From: Mediterranea sp. (in: CFB group bacteria)
GTDB taxonomy: Bacteria; Bacteroidota; Bacteroidia; Bacteroidales; Bacteroidaceae
Assembly (NCBI GenBank): GCA_031287715.1
Contig: JAITSN010000045.1
Location: 33,908 to 97,907, forward strand
Reading direction: 5' to 3'
DNA: 64,000 nucleotides
Each line of letters begins with the position of its first letter. Position 1 is the stretch's first letter. Below the pieces are notes generated by a model. The model did not search any database, was not told where the DNA came from, and saw nothing but the letters and a program-made list of their open reading frames with translations. Shown piece by piece: positions 1 through 8,188 of the stretch. The position numbers and the translations under genes are program-made.

Positions 1-903
1 CACAGCAGGGTAGGGGGTTTCAAATTCCATCAACTCATTAGAAACCGGATGGTAGAAAGACAGTTTGAAAGCGTGTAAGGCCAGGCGCCCTATCGGATCG
101 TTGCCGTCCCCGTATTTCACATCACCCAATACGGGATGCTTAAGATCTTGCATGTGAACACGTATTTGGTTCTTCCTTCCGGTTTCCAATTCCAGCTCAA
201 CAAGCGAATAACCGTTGGCGCGCTTGATCGTCCGGTAATGCGTGATCGCCTTGTCACCCCCGTTATTCGTCATGCTCGAATAGGTCACATATACTTTATT
301 ATCCATCAGCCAGGAAGTAACCGTGCCGCAATCCTTTTCCATCTCACCGGAAAGCACGGCGACGTACCGGCGCTCTTTCACAATCTCCTCCCAATGATCC
401 TGAAGGGTAAACTTCGTCTTTTCATCCTTGGCAAAGACAAGCAGCCCCGACGTATCCTTGTCCAAGCGATGTACGATATACACCCGGTGCTGCCGTCCGG
501 AACGCTGAACATATTCATTTAATATGGAATGGGCGGTACGCTCTTTTTGCGTGTCGGTCCCAATGGTGAGCACTCCCTCCCGCTTTTCAACCACAAGGAG
601 ATAAGCGTCTTCGTATACGATCTTCAGCAGGTTGCTGCGAAACTCTTTCCTGCCCTTATTCTTGCCGACCTGCACATTCATGCCGGGCTTTAAGGGGAAA
701 TTATACTGCGTGGTGATTATATTGTTCACGCACACTTGCCGCTTGCTCAAAAGAGATTTGGCTGTTGTGCGGCTAATGCCGTCTTTGGCTTTCATCAGAA
801 AGTCCATAAGTTCGCAAGGCTCCTTCACCGCAAAAGTTGTGAACTGAGCCTTGGCGTGTGTCACCGGCTGCGCGGGTTTATCTTTCTTCTCTTTTTTAGC
901 CAT
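1..903 (-). CDS. RluA-family pseudouridine synthase (3' end outside window)
   Basis: The minus-strand frame is open from the ATG at 903 to the window edge (301 codons). The translation has an N-terminal S4-like segment (residues about 20-80), then the RluA catalytic motif HRLDKDTSGLL near residue 145, where the Asp is the catalytic residue of this family, and later the conserved GRKNQIRVH and HPVLGDVKYG segments. Such enzymes isomerise uridine in rRNA or tRNA; the exact target site cannot be read from the sequence. A Lys-rich N-terminal extension (MAKKEKKDK) precedes the S4 domain. The C-terminus is cut by the window. It is transcribed away from the aryl-polyene region. Confidence 0.9.
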   Translation of the reverse strand, partial: MAKKEKKDKPAQPVTHAKAQFTTFAVKEPCELMDFLMKAKDGISRTTAKSLLSKRQVCVNNIITTQYNFPLKPGMNVQVGKNKGRKEFRSNLLKIVYEDAYLLVVEKREGVLTIGTDTQKERTAHSILNEYVQRSGRQHRVYIVHRLDKDTSGLLVFAKDEKTKFTLQDHWEEIVKERRYVAVLSGEMEKDCGTVTSWLMDNKVYVTYSSMTNNGGDKAITHYRTIKRANGYSLVELELETGRKNQIRVHMQDLKHPVLGDVKYGDGNDPIGRLALHAFKLSFYHPVSNELMEFETPYPAV

Positions 904-935
904 ATTTCCTGTATCTTTCTTTTAAAAATGCGCTG

Positions 936-966
936 CAAGTATAGCGCCATTATCATTTGCGCCCAA
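936..966 (-). promoter_or_regulatory. Candidate promoter of the pseudouridine synthase
   Basis: On the minus strand TTG (964-966) is followed after 20 bp by TATACTTG (936-943), close to the Bacteroidetes consensus TTTG-N19/21-TAnnTTTG. It lies about 33 bp before the ATG at 903. Confidence 0.5.
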
Positions 967-1006
967 TTATTCATCCTGTTTTTTACAGACAGCGGACAAA
1001 AAGCTA

Positions 1007-1130
1007 TTTAGACGACGTCGTAGCTCCGTCCCGCTGTGGGAAACCATTTAGACGGCGTCGTAGCTCCATTTCATCCTTGTTTTTTGTATGGAAATCATTT
1101 AGACGGCGTAAACTTCTAAAATCATTTAGA
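1007..1130 (+). repeat. Degenerate array of TTTAGACGGCGTCGTAGC units
   Basis: Units starting with TTTAGACG begin at 1007, 1047 and 1098, and a truncated TTTAGAA starts at 1125 (intervals 40, 51, 27 bp). The core GACGNCGTC is palindromic. The 13-mer TTAGACGGCGTCG is also found, on the opposite strand, in units of the large array at 29098-29670, and both arrays carry AAATCATTT just before the core. Confidence 0.7.
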
Positions 1131-1147
1131 ATATTTTGGATTTATTC

Positions 1148-1155
1148 TATCTTTG
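1148..1155 (+). promoter_or_regulatory. Candidate -7 box of the aryl-polyene operon
   Basis: TATCTTTG matches the Bacteroidetes -7 consensus TAnnTTTG. No clear TTTG lies at the usual -33 distance; ATTTAG is there instead. If used, the transcript would start near 1162 and carry a leader of about 200 nt before the ATG at 1364. Confidence 0.5.
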
Positions 1156-1267
1156 CGAGAGTTTCACATGAGAATAGTTTTAAAATAAGCAAAATGCTTA
1201 AAACTTATATCTTTTCCGATACAGAAGTTTATATTTTCAAAAAGAGACTTAGATTATAGAGTTAGAA

Positions 1268-1310
1268 CTGCCTGGTCGCCTCCAAACTTGGCGTCTTCGA
1301 TATGAGGCAG
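1268..1310 (+). promoter_or_regulatory. Nested stem in the long 5' leader
   Basis: CTGCCT (1268-1273) can pair with AGGCAG (1305-1310), enclosing CGCC (1277-1280) that can pair with GGCG (1290-1293). A smaller hairpin, TAAGCA-AAA-TGCTTA, lies further upstream in the same leader. No known riboswitch class was recognised. Confidence 0.35.
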
Positions 1311-1363
1311 GGCGAACGGAAACAAAACAATAAACAAAACATTTAAATTATACAGTGGTGAAA

Positions 1364-2893
1364 ATGGAACCATCAATAAGATTAGCTGAAATAGAAGAGC
1401 TGTTATTTGAGGATCATAAATTAAAGCTGTCGGAATTACCTTTAGCGGAGGTAAGCAGATGCTATGATTTTCTGAAAGAATTTTCCGCAAACAAAGTCAT
1501 TTACGGCATCAATACAGGCTTCGGCCCAATGGCTCAATGGCGTGTTGATGACCAATACCTGCTTGAGCTTCAATACAATATCATACGCAGTCATTCAACG
1601 GGAGCAGGTGCTCCATTGCCTGATATATATGTAAAAGCTGCAATGATTGCCCGGTTGGGCGCTTTATTGCAGGCACGCTCGGGAGTACATGTCGATGTGG
1701 TTAAGCTGTTGGTGGAATTTATCAACCGCGGCATATATCCCTTTATTCCTGAACACGGAAGCGTGGGGGCAAGTGGTGATCTGGTACAGCTGGCGCATAT
1801 TGCCCTTGCCTTGATCGGCGAAGGCGAAGTGCGTTATAAAGGAGATTGGCGCCGGTCGGAAGACGTTTTAAAGGAAAACGGACTGACGCCGTTTAAAATT
1901 TATATCCGTGAAGGTCTTTCCATCACCAATGGAACGTCTGTCATGACCGGTATCGGAATCGTAAACCAGCTTTTAGCCGAACAATTATTGGATTGGGCTA
2001 CGTTGGCGTCCGTTTGGATGAATGAAATCGCCGCTTCTTATGACGATATGATGGCCCGGGAACTAAACGAATGTCGTCGCCATAAAGGACAACAAATAAT
2101 CGCAGAGCGTATGCGCCGGCTTGCAGAGGGGAGCCTGTGCCTGAAGAAACGCGAGCATGAATTGTATAACGGCAGTCATCAGGGAAGCAAAGTCTTTCAA
2201 CACAAGGTTCAAGCATACTATTCATTGCGGTGCGCACCGCAAATTTTAGGCCCCGTTTACGACACGCTTGAAAATGCAAGAAAGATCCTGGAAGAAGAAG
2301 TAAATTCCGCATGTGACAATCCCATTGTTGATCCCGACTCGAAAAACATTTATCACGGGGGTAATTTCCACGGCGATTATATCTCCTTAGAAGAAGACAA
2401 GGTCAAGATTGCCATGGTCCGTGTTGCCATGACGGTAGAACGGCAATTGAATTACTTATTCCACGACCGCATCAACGGTATCCTTCCTCCTTTCCTGAAT
2501 CTGGGCGTTTTAGGATTGAACTACGGGATGCAGGCTTGCCAATTCACGGCCACATCAACAACGGCCGAATGTCAGACACTCGCTATGCCGAACTATGTGC
2601 ACAGCATACCTAACAATAACGACAATCAGGATATTGTCAGCATGGGCGCCAATTCCGCCCTTCTTTGCATGAAGGTGATCGAGAATACGTATCAGGTAAT
2701 GGCTATCCACTATATCGCTTTAGCCCAGGCGGTAGATTGCTTGAAAATATCAGAAAAACTTTCTCCTGCCGCCGGACGCATTTATGAGGCAATACGCACA
2801 TTCGTTCCGGTCATTGTTGATGATACGCCTTTCTATAAGGAAATCGCTCAAATGGAAAATTACCTGAGACAAAATCCACTTCGATTAAAATAA
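1364..2893 (+). CDS. Tyrosine ammonia-lyase (aromatic amino acid lyase family)
   Basis: Expected to deaminate L-tyrosine to 4-coumarate, the aryl starter of the polyene. The protein (509 aa) has the family length, the catalytic-loop Tyr in YGINTGFG (residue 47), the MIO-forming Ala-Ser-Gly (136-138, in GSVGASGDL), NGTSVMTG, and GGNFHGDY. Stretches such as KVIYGINTGFGPMAQ and YVHSIPNNNDNQDIVSMG match, from memory, the characterised Flavobacterium johnsoniae tyrosine lyase more closely than HutH histidine lyases, but substrate choice is inference. ATG 1364 is preferred to the GTG codons at 1355 and 1358. First gene of the region, 7 nt before the reductase; no other hut genes are nearby, which argues against histidine catabolism. 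Confidence 0.88.
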   Translation: MEPSIRLAEIEELLFEDHKLKLSELPLAEVSRCYDFLKEFSANKVIYGINTGFGPMAQWRVDDQYLLELQYNIIRSHSTGAGAPLPDIYVKAAMIARLGALLQARSGVHVDVVKLLVEFINRGIYPFIPEHGSVGASGDLVQLAHIALALIGEGEVRYKGDWRRSEDVLKENGLTPFKIYIREGLSITNGTSVMTGIGIVNQLLAEQLLDWATLASVWMNEIAASYDDMMARELNECRRHKGQQIIAERMRRLAEGSLCLKKREHELYNGSHQGSKVFQHKVQAYYSLRCAPQILGPVYDTLENARKILEEEVNSACDNPIVDPDSKNIYHGGNFHGDYISLEEDKVKIAMVRVAMTVERQLNYLFHDRINGILPPFLNLGVLGLNYGMQACQFTATSTTAECQTLAMPNYVHSIPNNNDNQDIVSMGANSALLCMKVIENTYQVMAIHYIALAQAVDCLKISEKLSPAAGRIYEAIRTFVPVIVDDTPFYKEIAQMENYLRQNPLRLK

Positions 2894-2900
2894 CAGAACT

Positions 2901-3629
2901 ATGAAATATGTATTGGTAACAGGCGGCTCCCGCGGGTTGGGAAAAGCGATCTGCTTGCATTTGTCCAAGCAGGGACTTCCCATTATAATCAATTACCGCT
3001 CCAATAAGGCCGCTGCCGAAGAAACGCTCAAACAAATTGAAGAACAGGGAGGAAAAGGAGAACTCCTCTCTTTTGATGTGTCCGACCGCGACGCAGTCGA
3101 ACACGCCTTGGAGAAATGGGAAAACCAACATCCGGACGACTACATAGACATCCTTGTCAACAATGCGGGAATCCGCCAGGACAGCCTGTTGATCTTCATG
3201 CAGGACGAACAATGGCATGACGTTTTGGATACGACCTTAAACGGCTTCTTCTATATCACCCGCCGCCTGCTGAAAAATATGTTGTCGCACCGCTCGGGAC
3301 GTATCATCAATATAGCTTCGCTTTCCGGCATAAAAGGCTTACCGGGACAGAGCAATTATTCCGCCGCCAAAGCAGCCTTGATCGGCGCCACCAAAGCGCT
3401 TGCACAAGAGGTTGCACCGCGCAAAGTGACCGTCAATGCCGTGGCTCCGGGATTCATAACCACAGATATGACCAAGGATCTGGATGAAAACACATTAAAA
3501 AAGATGGTTCCGGCAGGCCGCTTCGGAAAACCGGAAGAAGTGGCCGCATTGGTGTCTTTCCTGGCTTCTGAAGATTCATCCTATATCACGGGAGAAGTAA
3601 TTTCTATTAACGGAGGACTTTATACATAA
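2901..3629 (+). CDS. FabG-like 3-oxoacyl-ACP reductase
   Basis: A 242-aa short-chain dehydrogenase. Visible are the NAD(P)-binding TGGSRGLG (residues 7-14), NNAG near residue 88, the catalytic Ser in IASLSG and the YSAAK Tyr-x3-Lys motif near residue 152, and the C-terminal SSYITGEVISINGG. In aryl-polyene synthesis this enzyme (the role of ApeQ) reduces each beta-keto intermediate on the carrier protein before dehydration. It is the only ketoreductase in the region. It sits between the lyase and the first ketosynthase with 7 and 3 nt gaps, consistent with one transcript. Confidence 0.92.
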   Translation: MKYVLVTGGSRGLGKAICLHLSKQGLPIIINYRSNKAAAEETLKQIEEQGGKGELLSFDVSDRDAVEHALEKWENQHPDDYIDILVNNAGIRQDSLLIFMQDEQWHDVLDTTLNGFFYITRRLLKNMLSHRSGRIINIASLSGIKGLPGQSNYSAAKAALIGATKALAQEVAPRKVTVNAVAPGFITTDMTKDLDENTLKKMVPAGRFGKPEEVAALVSFLASEDSSYITGEVISINGGLYT

Positions 3630-3632
3630 AAT

Positions 3633-4850
3633 ATGGCAAGAAGAGTTGCAATTACAGGAATAGGCATTTGGTCTTGCCTGGGAAAAAATGTAGAAGACGT
3701 ACGCCAATCCTTATATAAAGGAAAGTCGGGCATCGGAATAGAACCTGCCAGATTGGAATATGGTTATCGCTCGGCGCTGACCGGCATCGTTGAACGCCCC
3801 GAACTTAAAGGAGTAATAGACCGGCGCCTGCGCATGGGACTTCCCGAAGAAGCCGAATATGCCTATATGGCAAGCAAGGAAGCCTTCAAGATGGCGAATA
3901 TAGACGATGCCTATCTATTGGCCAACGAAGTCGGTGTGATTTTCGGCAATGACTCATCGGCAAAACCCGTGATAGAAGCCGCTAAAATAATGGACGAGAA
4001 ACATGATTCGGCCTTGCTTGGCTCAGGGCTGATCTTCCAGTCGATGAACTCTACGGTGAACATGAATATGAGCACCATATTTCGTCTGCGGGGTATCAAT
4101 TTCTCTGTCAGCGCTGCCTGCGCCAGCGGTTCCCATTCCATCGGTTTAGGCTGCATGTTGATAAAACAAGGGCTTCAGAACATGATACTTTGTGGCGGAG
4201 CGCAAGAAACGAACTATTACTCAATGGCCACCTTCGACGCATTGGGCGCCTTTTCCGTTCGCATGGATGAACCGGAAAAAGCCTCCCGCCCGTTCGACCG
4301 CGACCGCGACGGACTGATTCCAAGCGGCGGCGCTGCTGCCGTGCTGCTTGAAGATTACGACCATGCGGTCAATCGCGGGGCGGCAATATTGGCGGAAGTT
4401 ACCGGCTATGGTTTTTCTTCCAATGGCGGAGGTATATCCCAACCGAATGATGACGGCTCGGTTCTTGCCATGTCAAGAGCCATGGCCGATGCAGGAGTCA
4501 GCCCGGATGATATTGATTATGTCAATGCACATGCAACATCCACTCATCAGGGAGATATGTTTGAAGCGATAGCATTGGAACGGCTGTTTCATGGGAAACA
4601 TGCCCTTATCAGTTCGACCAAATCGATGACCGGGCACGAATGTTGGATGGCCGGCGCAAGTGAAATTGTATATTCTGTCCTGATGATGCAACACAATTTC
4701 GTGGCTCCTAACATCAATCTGGAGAATCCGGATGAATATGCTCAAAAAATAAATCTTACATCCAAGACCGTAGATATGGAATTGAATACGATACTTTCCA
4801 ATTCTTTCGGGTTTGGAGGAACAAACAGCGCTTTGATCATAAAAAAATAA
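3633..4850 (+). CDS. Beta-ketoacyl-ACP synthase, FabF type
   Basis: A 405-aa condensing enzyme that would extend the aryl-polyene chain with malonyl-ACP. The triad is complete: Cys163 in AACASGSHS, His300 in NAHATSTHQGD and His335 in MTGHECWMAGAS. The C-terminal SNSFGFGGTNSALII is the standard FabF ending. It is one of three triad-bearing ketosynthases in the region, beside a Cys-less partner and a half-length relative; which pair condenses first cannot be told from the sequence. A 50-bp gap with a promoter-like box follows, so transcription may be re-initiated after this gene. Confidence 0.92.
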   Translation: MARRVAITGIGIWSCLGKNVEDVRQSLYKGKSGIGIEPARLEYGYRSALTGIVERPELKGVIDRRLRMGLPEEAEYAYMASKEAFKMANIDDAYLLANEVGVIFGNDSSAKPVIEAAKIMDEKHDSALLGSGLIFQSMNSTVNMNMSTIFRLRGINFSVSAACASGSHSIGLGCMLIKQGLQNMILCGGAQETNYYSMATFDALGAFSVRMDEPEKASRPFDRDRDGLIPSGGAAAVLLEDYDHAVNRGAAILAEVTGYGFSSNGGGISQPNDDGSVLAMSRAMADAGVSPDDIDYVNAHATSTHQGDMFEAIALERLFHGKHALISSTKSMTGHECWMAGASEIVYSVLMMQHNFVAPNINLENPDEYAQKINLTSKTVDMELNTILSNSFGFGGTNSALIIKK

Positions 4851-4865
4851 AGTAACGTTAATGTG

Positions 4866-4886
4866 AACTTATATATTTACTAAAAT
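4866..4886 (+). promoter_or_regulatory. Internal promoter candidate, copy 1
   Basis: AACTT followed by ATATATTTACTAAA contains TATATTTA (4872-4879), one base off TAnnTTTG. Nearly the same block occurs at 22081-22101, each about 20 bp before an ATG. Confidence 0.4.
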
Positions 4887-4900
4887 TAAATCAATAGTTT

Positions 4901-5467
4901 ATGAAAAAGAAAATGATCTCATTCGTACTTGCTGCAATGACAGTTACGAGTCTTTGTGCCGGAGATATTAACGTCAAATCCGGCGATGTTTCCGTTGTGA
5001 AAAACCCGAATAACCTGGCTACAATTCAATTTAGCTATGCACAAACCCTTGTTGAAGGGAAACCTTTAATGGAGTATTTAAAAGAACGCGGTGATGAGTT
5101 TGTAAAAGACTGGCCTAAAGAAAGCCAAGTATGCGAAAAGGCTTTTTACCGGCGTTGGAATAGTAAAAACAAAAAGGGACTGAAATTAACCGATAATCCG
5201 AATGTTCCCTATCGAATGATCATTACCGTTGATAAACTTGATCTGGGAAGTTTTGCATCCTCTTTTTTAGTTGGTTTCGGGGCCGGCGGCGCCAGAATGT
5301 CTGGAACGATAGAGATTTATGAAAAGGAAAAGAATATCTGCTTACTTACTTTGACTATCAATAACCAAACAGGACATAGCGCTTATACCGAACAAAAACG
5401 AAGAGCGGATCTATATAAAGAGTTAGTTGATGATGTCATTGAAGTAATCAAGGAGATCAAGCAATAA
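4901..5467 (+). CDS. Secreted protein, possibly DUF4410-like
   Basis: A 188-aa protein with a signal peptide (KKK followed by a hydrophobic stretch, probable cut after SLCAG near residue 21), so it should be periplasmic or outer-membrane facing. The segment LVGFGAGGARMSGTIEIYEKE (about residues 122-142) resembles DUF4410 proteins, which carry a similar Gly-rich then beta-strand signature; this is a weak family call from memory. No catalytic motif is seen. It follows its own promoter-like box and precedes the methyltransferase by 16 nt. A role in pigment transport or envelope insertion is possible by context only. Confidence 0.7.
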   Translation: MKKKMISFVLAAMTVTSLCAGDINVKSGDVSVVKNPNNLATIQFSYAQTLVEGKPLMEYLKERGDEFVKDWPKESQVCEKAFYRRWNSKNKKGLKLTDNPNVPYRMIITVDKLDLGSFASSFLVGFGAGGARMSGTIEIYEKEKNICLLTLTINNQTGHSAYTEQKRRADLYKELVDDVIEVIKEIKQ

Positions 5468-5483
5468 TTTTAACCCTCAGAAC

Positions 5484-6578
5484 ATGAATTTGTTTCCTGC
5501 ACTGAACAGCATTTATACAAAAGAACAGTTATCGGCCCGTGATGCACAACGCCTTGCCGAATTTATCGCCTTTGGCCCCATTGTTTTTCAAGTATCCCGT
5601 CTGATGATTAAATTCGGAATATTGGATATGCTCAGAAATAGTCATGACGGACTTACACGTGAGGAGATCGCCTGTAAGACAGGATTGTCAGACTATGCGG
5701 TAAAGGTTTTGACCGATGCTTCCCTAACCATAGGTTCCATATTATTAGATACGGCAACCGAACGTTTCTCCCTCTCCAAAACAGGCTGGTTCCTTCTGAA
5801 TGACCCGGCGACACGTGTAAATATAGACTTTAACCACGATGTCAATTATGAGGGCTGGTTTCATTTGGAAGAAGCGCTTCTGGAAGGCAAGCCTGCCGGT
5901 TTAAAACATTTCGGCGATTGGAATACCATCTATGAAGGTTTATCCCAAATCCCGGAACCGGCACGGAAAAGCTGGCTTGCTTTTGACCATTTCTATTCTG
6001 ACAGTTCTTTTGACAAAGCCCTTGAAATCGTATTCAGCCGTCCGATACGCACGTTGCTTGACGTCGGCGGGAACACAGGCCGTTGGGCCATGCGTTGTGT
6101 CGAGTATGATCATGAAGTAAATGTAACGATCATGGATCTGCCTCAGCAACTGGAAATGATGCGCTCGCAAACGGACGGTAAATCAGGAGCAGACAGAATA
6201 ACCGGTTACGAAATCAATCTGCTGGATACGAACGCCTCTTTTCCAACCGGTAAACATTTTAATGCCGTTTGGATGAGCCAATTCCTTGATTGCTTTGGCG
6301 AAGAAGAGATTGCAGGCATATTGAGACGGGCGGCAAAAGCGATGACCGGTGAAACCCGGCTCTATATTATGGAAACGTTCTGGGATAGACAGAAATATGA
6401 GCCGGCGGCGTTCTGCCTGACTCAAATCAGCCTATATTTCACGGCTATGGCCAATGGAAACAGCAAAATGTACCATTCGGAAGATATGCAACGGCTGGTA
6501 GAAGCAGCAGGACTGCGCGTGGAAACAATTCACGACCACTTAGGTCAAGGACATAGTATAATGGTTTGTAAATTATAA
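5484..6578 (+). CDS. SAM-dependent O-methyltransferase (COMT type)
   Basis: A 364-aa class I methyltransferase with an N-terminal winged-helix dimerisation domain (residues about 20-100) and a Rossmann domain containing the SAM motif LLDVGGNTGRWA near residue 190 and the acidic loop VTIMDLP. It probably methylates the aryl head-group hydroxyl of the polyene. The catalytic His of plant-type O-methyltransferases (LHDW context) is not evident: the aligned stretch reads MSQFLDCFGEEE. The family assignment is firm; the exact position methylated is unknown. It lies 6 nt before the first carrier-protein gene. Confidence 0.85.
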   Translation: MNLFPALNSIYTKEQLSARDAQRLAEFIAFGPIVFQVSRLMIKFGILDMLRNSHDGLTREEIACKTGLSDYAVKVLTDASLTIGSILLDTATERFSLSKTGWFLLNDPATRVNIDFNHDVNYEGWFHLEEALLEGKPAGLKHFGDWNTIYEGLSQIPEPARKSWLAFDHFYSDSSFDKALEIVFSRPIRTLLDVGGNTGRWAMRCVEYDHEVNVTIMDLPQQLEMMRSQTDGKSGADRITGYEINLLDTNASFPTGKHFNAVWMSQFLDCFGEEEIAGILRRAAKAMTGETRLYIMETFWDRQKYEPAAFCLTQISLYFTAMANGNSKMYHSEDMQRLVEAAGLRVETIHDHLGQGHSIMVCKL

Positions 6579-6584
6579 TAGATT

Positions 6585-6833
6585 ATGGAAAGAAAAGAGA
6601 TTGAAGCAAAAGTGAAAGCATTTCTGATTGATGATTTGGAAATTAATGAAGACGCGATCATCCCCGATGCAAGTCTGAAAGAAGACATGGGCATTGACAG
6701 CCTGGATTTCGTCGACATTGTTGTTATTGTAGAGAAAACATTCGGTTTTAAAATAAAACCGGAAGAAATGGCCGGCGTTACCACCTTAAGCCAATTCTAC
6801 GATTACATAGAAAGTAAAGTCGGGAATAATTAA
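6585..6833 (+). CDS. Acyl carrier protein 1
   Basis: An 82-aa acidic protein with the phosphopantetheine site GIDSLDFVD, Ser39 being the attachment residue. It would carry the growing polyene chain. It is one of two carrier proteins in the region (the other at 10379), as in other aryl-polyene systems where two carriers are used. The two differ after the Ser (DSLDF versus DSIDA), so they may serve different steps. No 4'-phosphopantetheinyl transferase gene was seen within the window; a housekeeping enzyme would be needed. Confidence 0.92.
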   Translation: MERKEIEAKVKAFLIDDLEINEDAIIPDASLKEDMGIDSLDFVDIVVIVEKTFGFKIKPEEMAGVTTLSQFYDYIESKVGNN

Positions 6834-6842
6834 CTATTCAAT

Positions 6843-7748
6843 ATGGAAATAGAAAAGCATGACCTTTGGAATGGAAAAACAGGCGGACAGCCATGGATGC
6901 AGCGTATGCTGATCACTTGGCTACGCCTGATGGACATTCGTATCCTCTATTTTATGATGGGATGGGTTGTACCCTTTTATATGCTATGTAATCGTAAAGG
7001 ATATACCTCTACATATAATTTTTTCAGAAAAAGGTTTGCTTTCTCTCCACTGAAGTCTTTCAGATACGTATATCTAAATCATTTCAGATTCGGACAGATC
7101 ATTTTAGACCGTTTTGCTTTTTATGCAGGGAAGACGTTCAAGTTTGAAATTGACGGATACGAAAGGTTTAAGCATTTGGCTTCGCGAGAAGAGGGTTTTC
7201 TTCAGCTAAGTTCTCATATCGGCAATTATGAATTGGCCGGTTATTCCCTTGTAGCTAAAGAAAAACATTTCAATGTGTTGGTTTTCTCCGGTGAAACAGA
7301 AACGATCATGAGAAATAGAGCAAGGGTGCTTTCGAAAAATAAAATGTGCATGATACCGGTAAAGGAAGATATGTCGCATGTGTTTTTATTGAATAAAGCC
7401 TTGAATAACGGCGAAATAGTCAGTATGCCGGGAGACAGGATATTCGGTTCCCCCAAATATGTAGAATGTCTGTTCTTTGGCGAAAAAGCAAAATTCCCAA
7501 TAGGTCCGTTTGCTGTGGCTGTCCAACGTAAAGTTCAGGTTCTGGCTGTATTCGTGATGAAAGAATCCGTTGATAAATACAAGATATTCATACGGGAAGT
7601 GAATATTGGATCAGCCGAAGAAGGACAGCTTTCACAAAAGGAAAAAATGGAAAAGCTGGCAAAAGTTTTTGCTACAGAATTGGAAAAAGTGGTAAGAATG
7701 TATCCTGTCCAATGGTTTAATTATTATGATTTTTGGTCGCATTTATGA
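6843..7748 (+). CDS. LpxL/HtrB-like lipid acyltransferase
   Basis: A 301-aa protein of the lysophospholipid/lipid A acyltransferase family. A hydrophobic N-terminal segment (about residues 27-48) should anchor it in the inner membrane. The catalytic HX4E is visible in SSHIGNYELAGY near residue 124 and a GDR-type segment in MPGDRIFGSPKYV near 203. In aryl-polyene loci such enzymes (role of ApeD) are proposed to move the finished polyene onto a lipid acceptor. The stop codon overlaps the next start (ATGA at 7745-7748), so translation is probably coupled to the dehydratase-like gene. Confidence 0.85.
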   Translation: MEIEKHDLWNGKTGGQPWMQRMLITWLRLMDIRILYFMMGWVVPFYMLCNRKGYTSTYNFFRKRFAFSPLKSFRYVYLNHFRFGQIILDRFAFYAGKTFKFEIDGYERFKHLASREEGFLQLSSHIGNYELAGYSLVAKEKHFNVLVFSGETETIMRNRARVLSKNKMCMIPVKEDMSHVFLLNKALNNGEIVSMPGDRIFGSPKYVECLFFGEKAKFPIGPFAVAVQRKVQVLAVFVMKESVDKYKIFIREVNIGSAEEGQLSQKEKMEKLAKVFATELEKVVRMYPVQWFNYYDFWSHL

Positions 7749-8182
7749 GTGAAATACGGAATATACCCATATTGGATCTGCTGCCGCAGCGCCCTCCTTT
7801 TATTATGGTAGACAAGCTGATCCATTTTGACCGGATAAAGACAATCACAGAATTTCTGGTGAAACCGGACAATCTATTCTTTGACGAAGGAAGATTCACC
7901 TCCTCCGGTCTTATAGAAAATATTGCCCAGACCTGCGCTGCACGTATGGGATATATCAATCATATCAGTAATCAGCATATCAAGCTGGGATTTATTGGAG
8001 CCATACGTAATCTGCAAATTTTCAGAACGCCCGTAGCGGATGAATTGCTGATCACTTCCATTGAAGTCAAAGAAGAAATATTTCAAATGACATTAGTGGA
8101 TGCCGCCATAAAAAGCGGTGATGAACTATTGGTAAAGGCTGAAATGAAGATTGCCCTAAGCAATATTGATTCTCAAAATTGA
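7745..8182 (+). CDS. Hotdog-fold dehydratase-like protein with altered active site
   Basis: A 145-aa FabZ/ApeP-like hotdog protein. The N-terminus ILDLLPQRPPFIMVDKLI parallels the FabZ stretch around LPHRxPFLLVD, but the catalytic His position holds Gln. The Glu of the central helix is kept (SSGLIENIAQTCA). It may still act in beta-hydroxyacyl dehydration with the second hotdog protein at 14310, or be a non-catalytic partner. ATG 7745 is used, overlapping the preceding stop; the frame also extends to a TTG at 7733 but that lies inside the acyltransferase gene. Confidence 0.82.
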   Translation: MSEIRNIPILDLLPQRPPFIMVDKLIHFDRIKTITEFLVKPDNLFFDEGRFTSSGLIENIAQTCAARMGYINHISNQHIKLGFIGAIRNLQIFRTPVADELLITSIEVKEEIFQMTLVDAAIKSGDELLVKAEMKIALSNIDSQN

Positions 8183-8188
8183 AAGAGC

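Larger units (their letters stand above)
904..1363. other. Gene-free divergent region between the pseudouridine synthase and the aryl-polyene genes
   Basis: This 460-bp stretch holds the minus-strand promoter of the synthase, a degenerate palindromic repeat array (1007-1130), a plus-strand -7 box (1148-1155) and a roughly 200-nt leader with two nested stems (1268-1310). Open frames crossing it have no family resemblance and run through the repeats. Confidence 0.7.

Noticed and set aside
1254-1490. Minus-strand frame overlapping the lyase start
   Set aside because: Crosses the leader and the start of a well-supported gene, and shows no family.
1364-2893. Histidine ammonia-lyase (hutH) call
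   Set aside because: MIO motif is common to both, but context lacks hut genes and conserved stretches recall the Flavobacterium tyrosine lyase.
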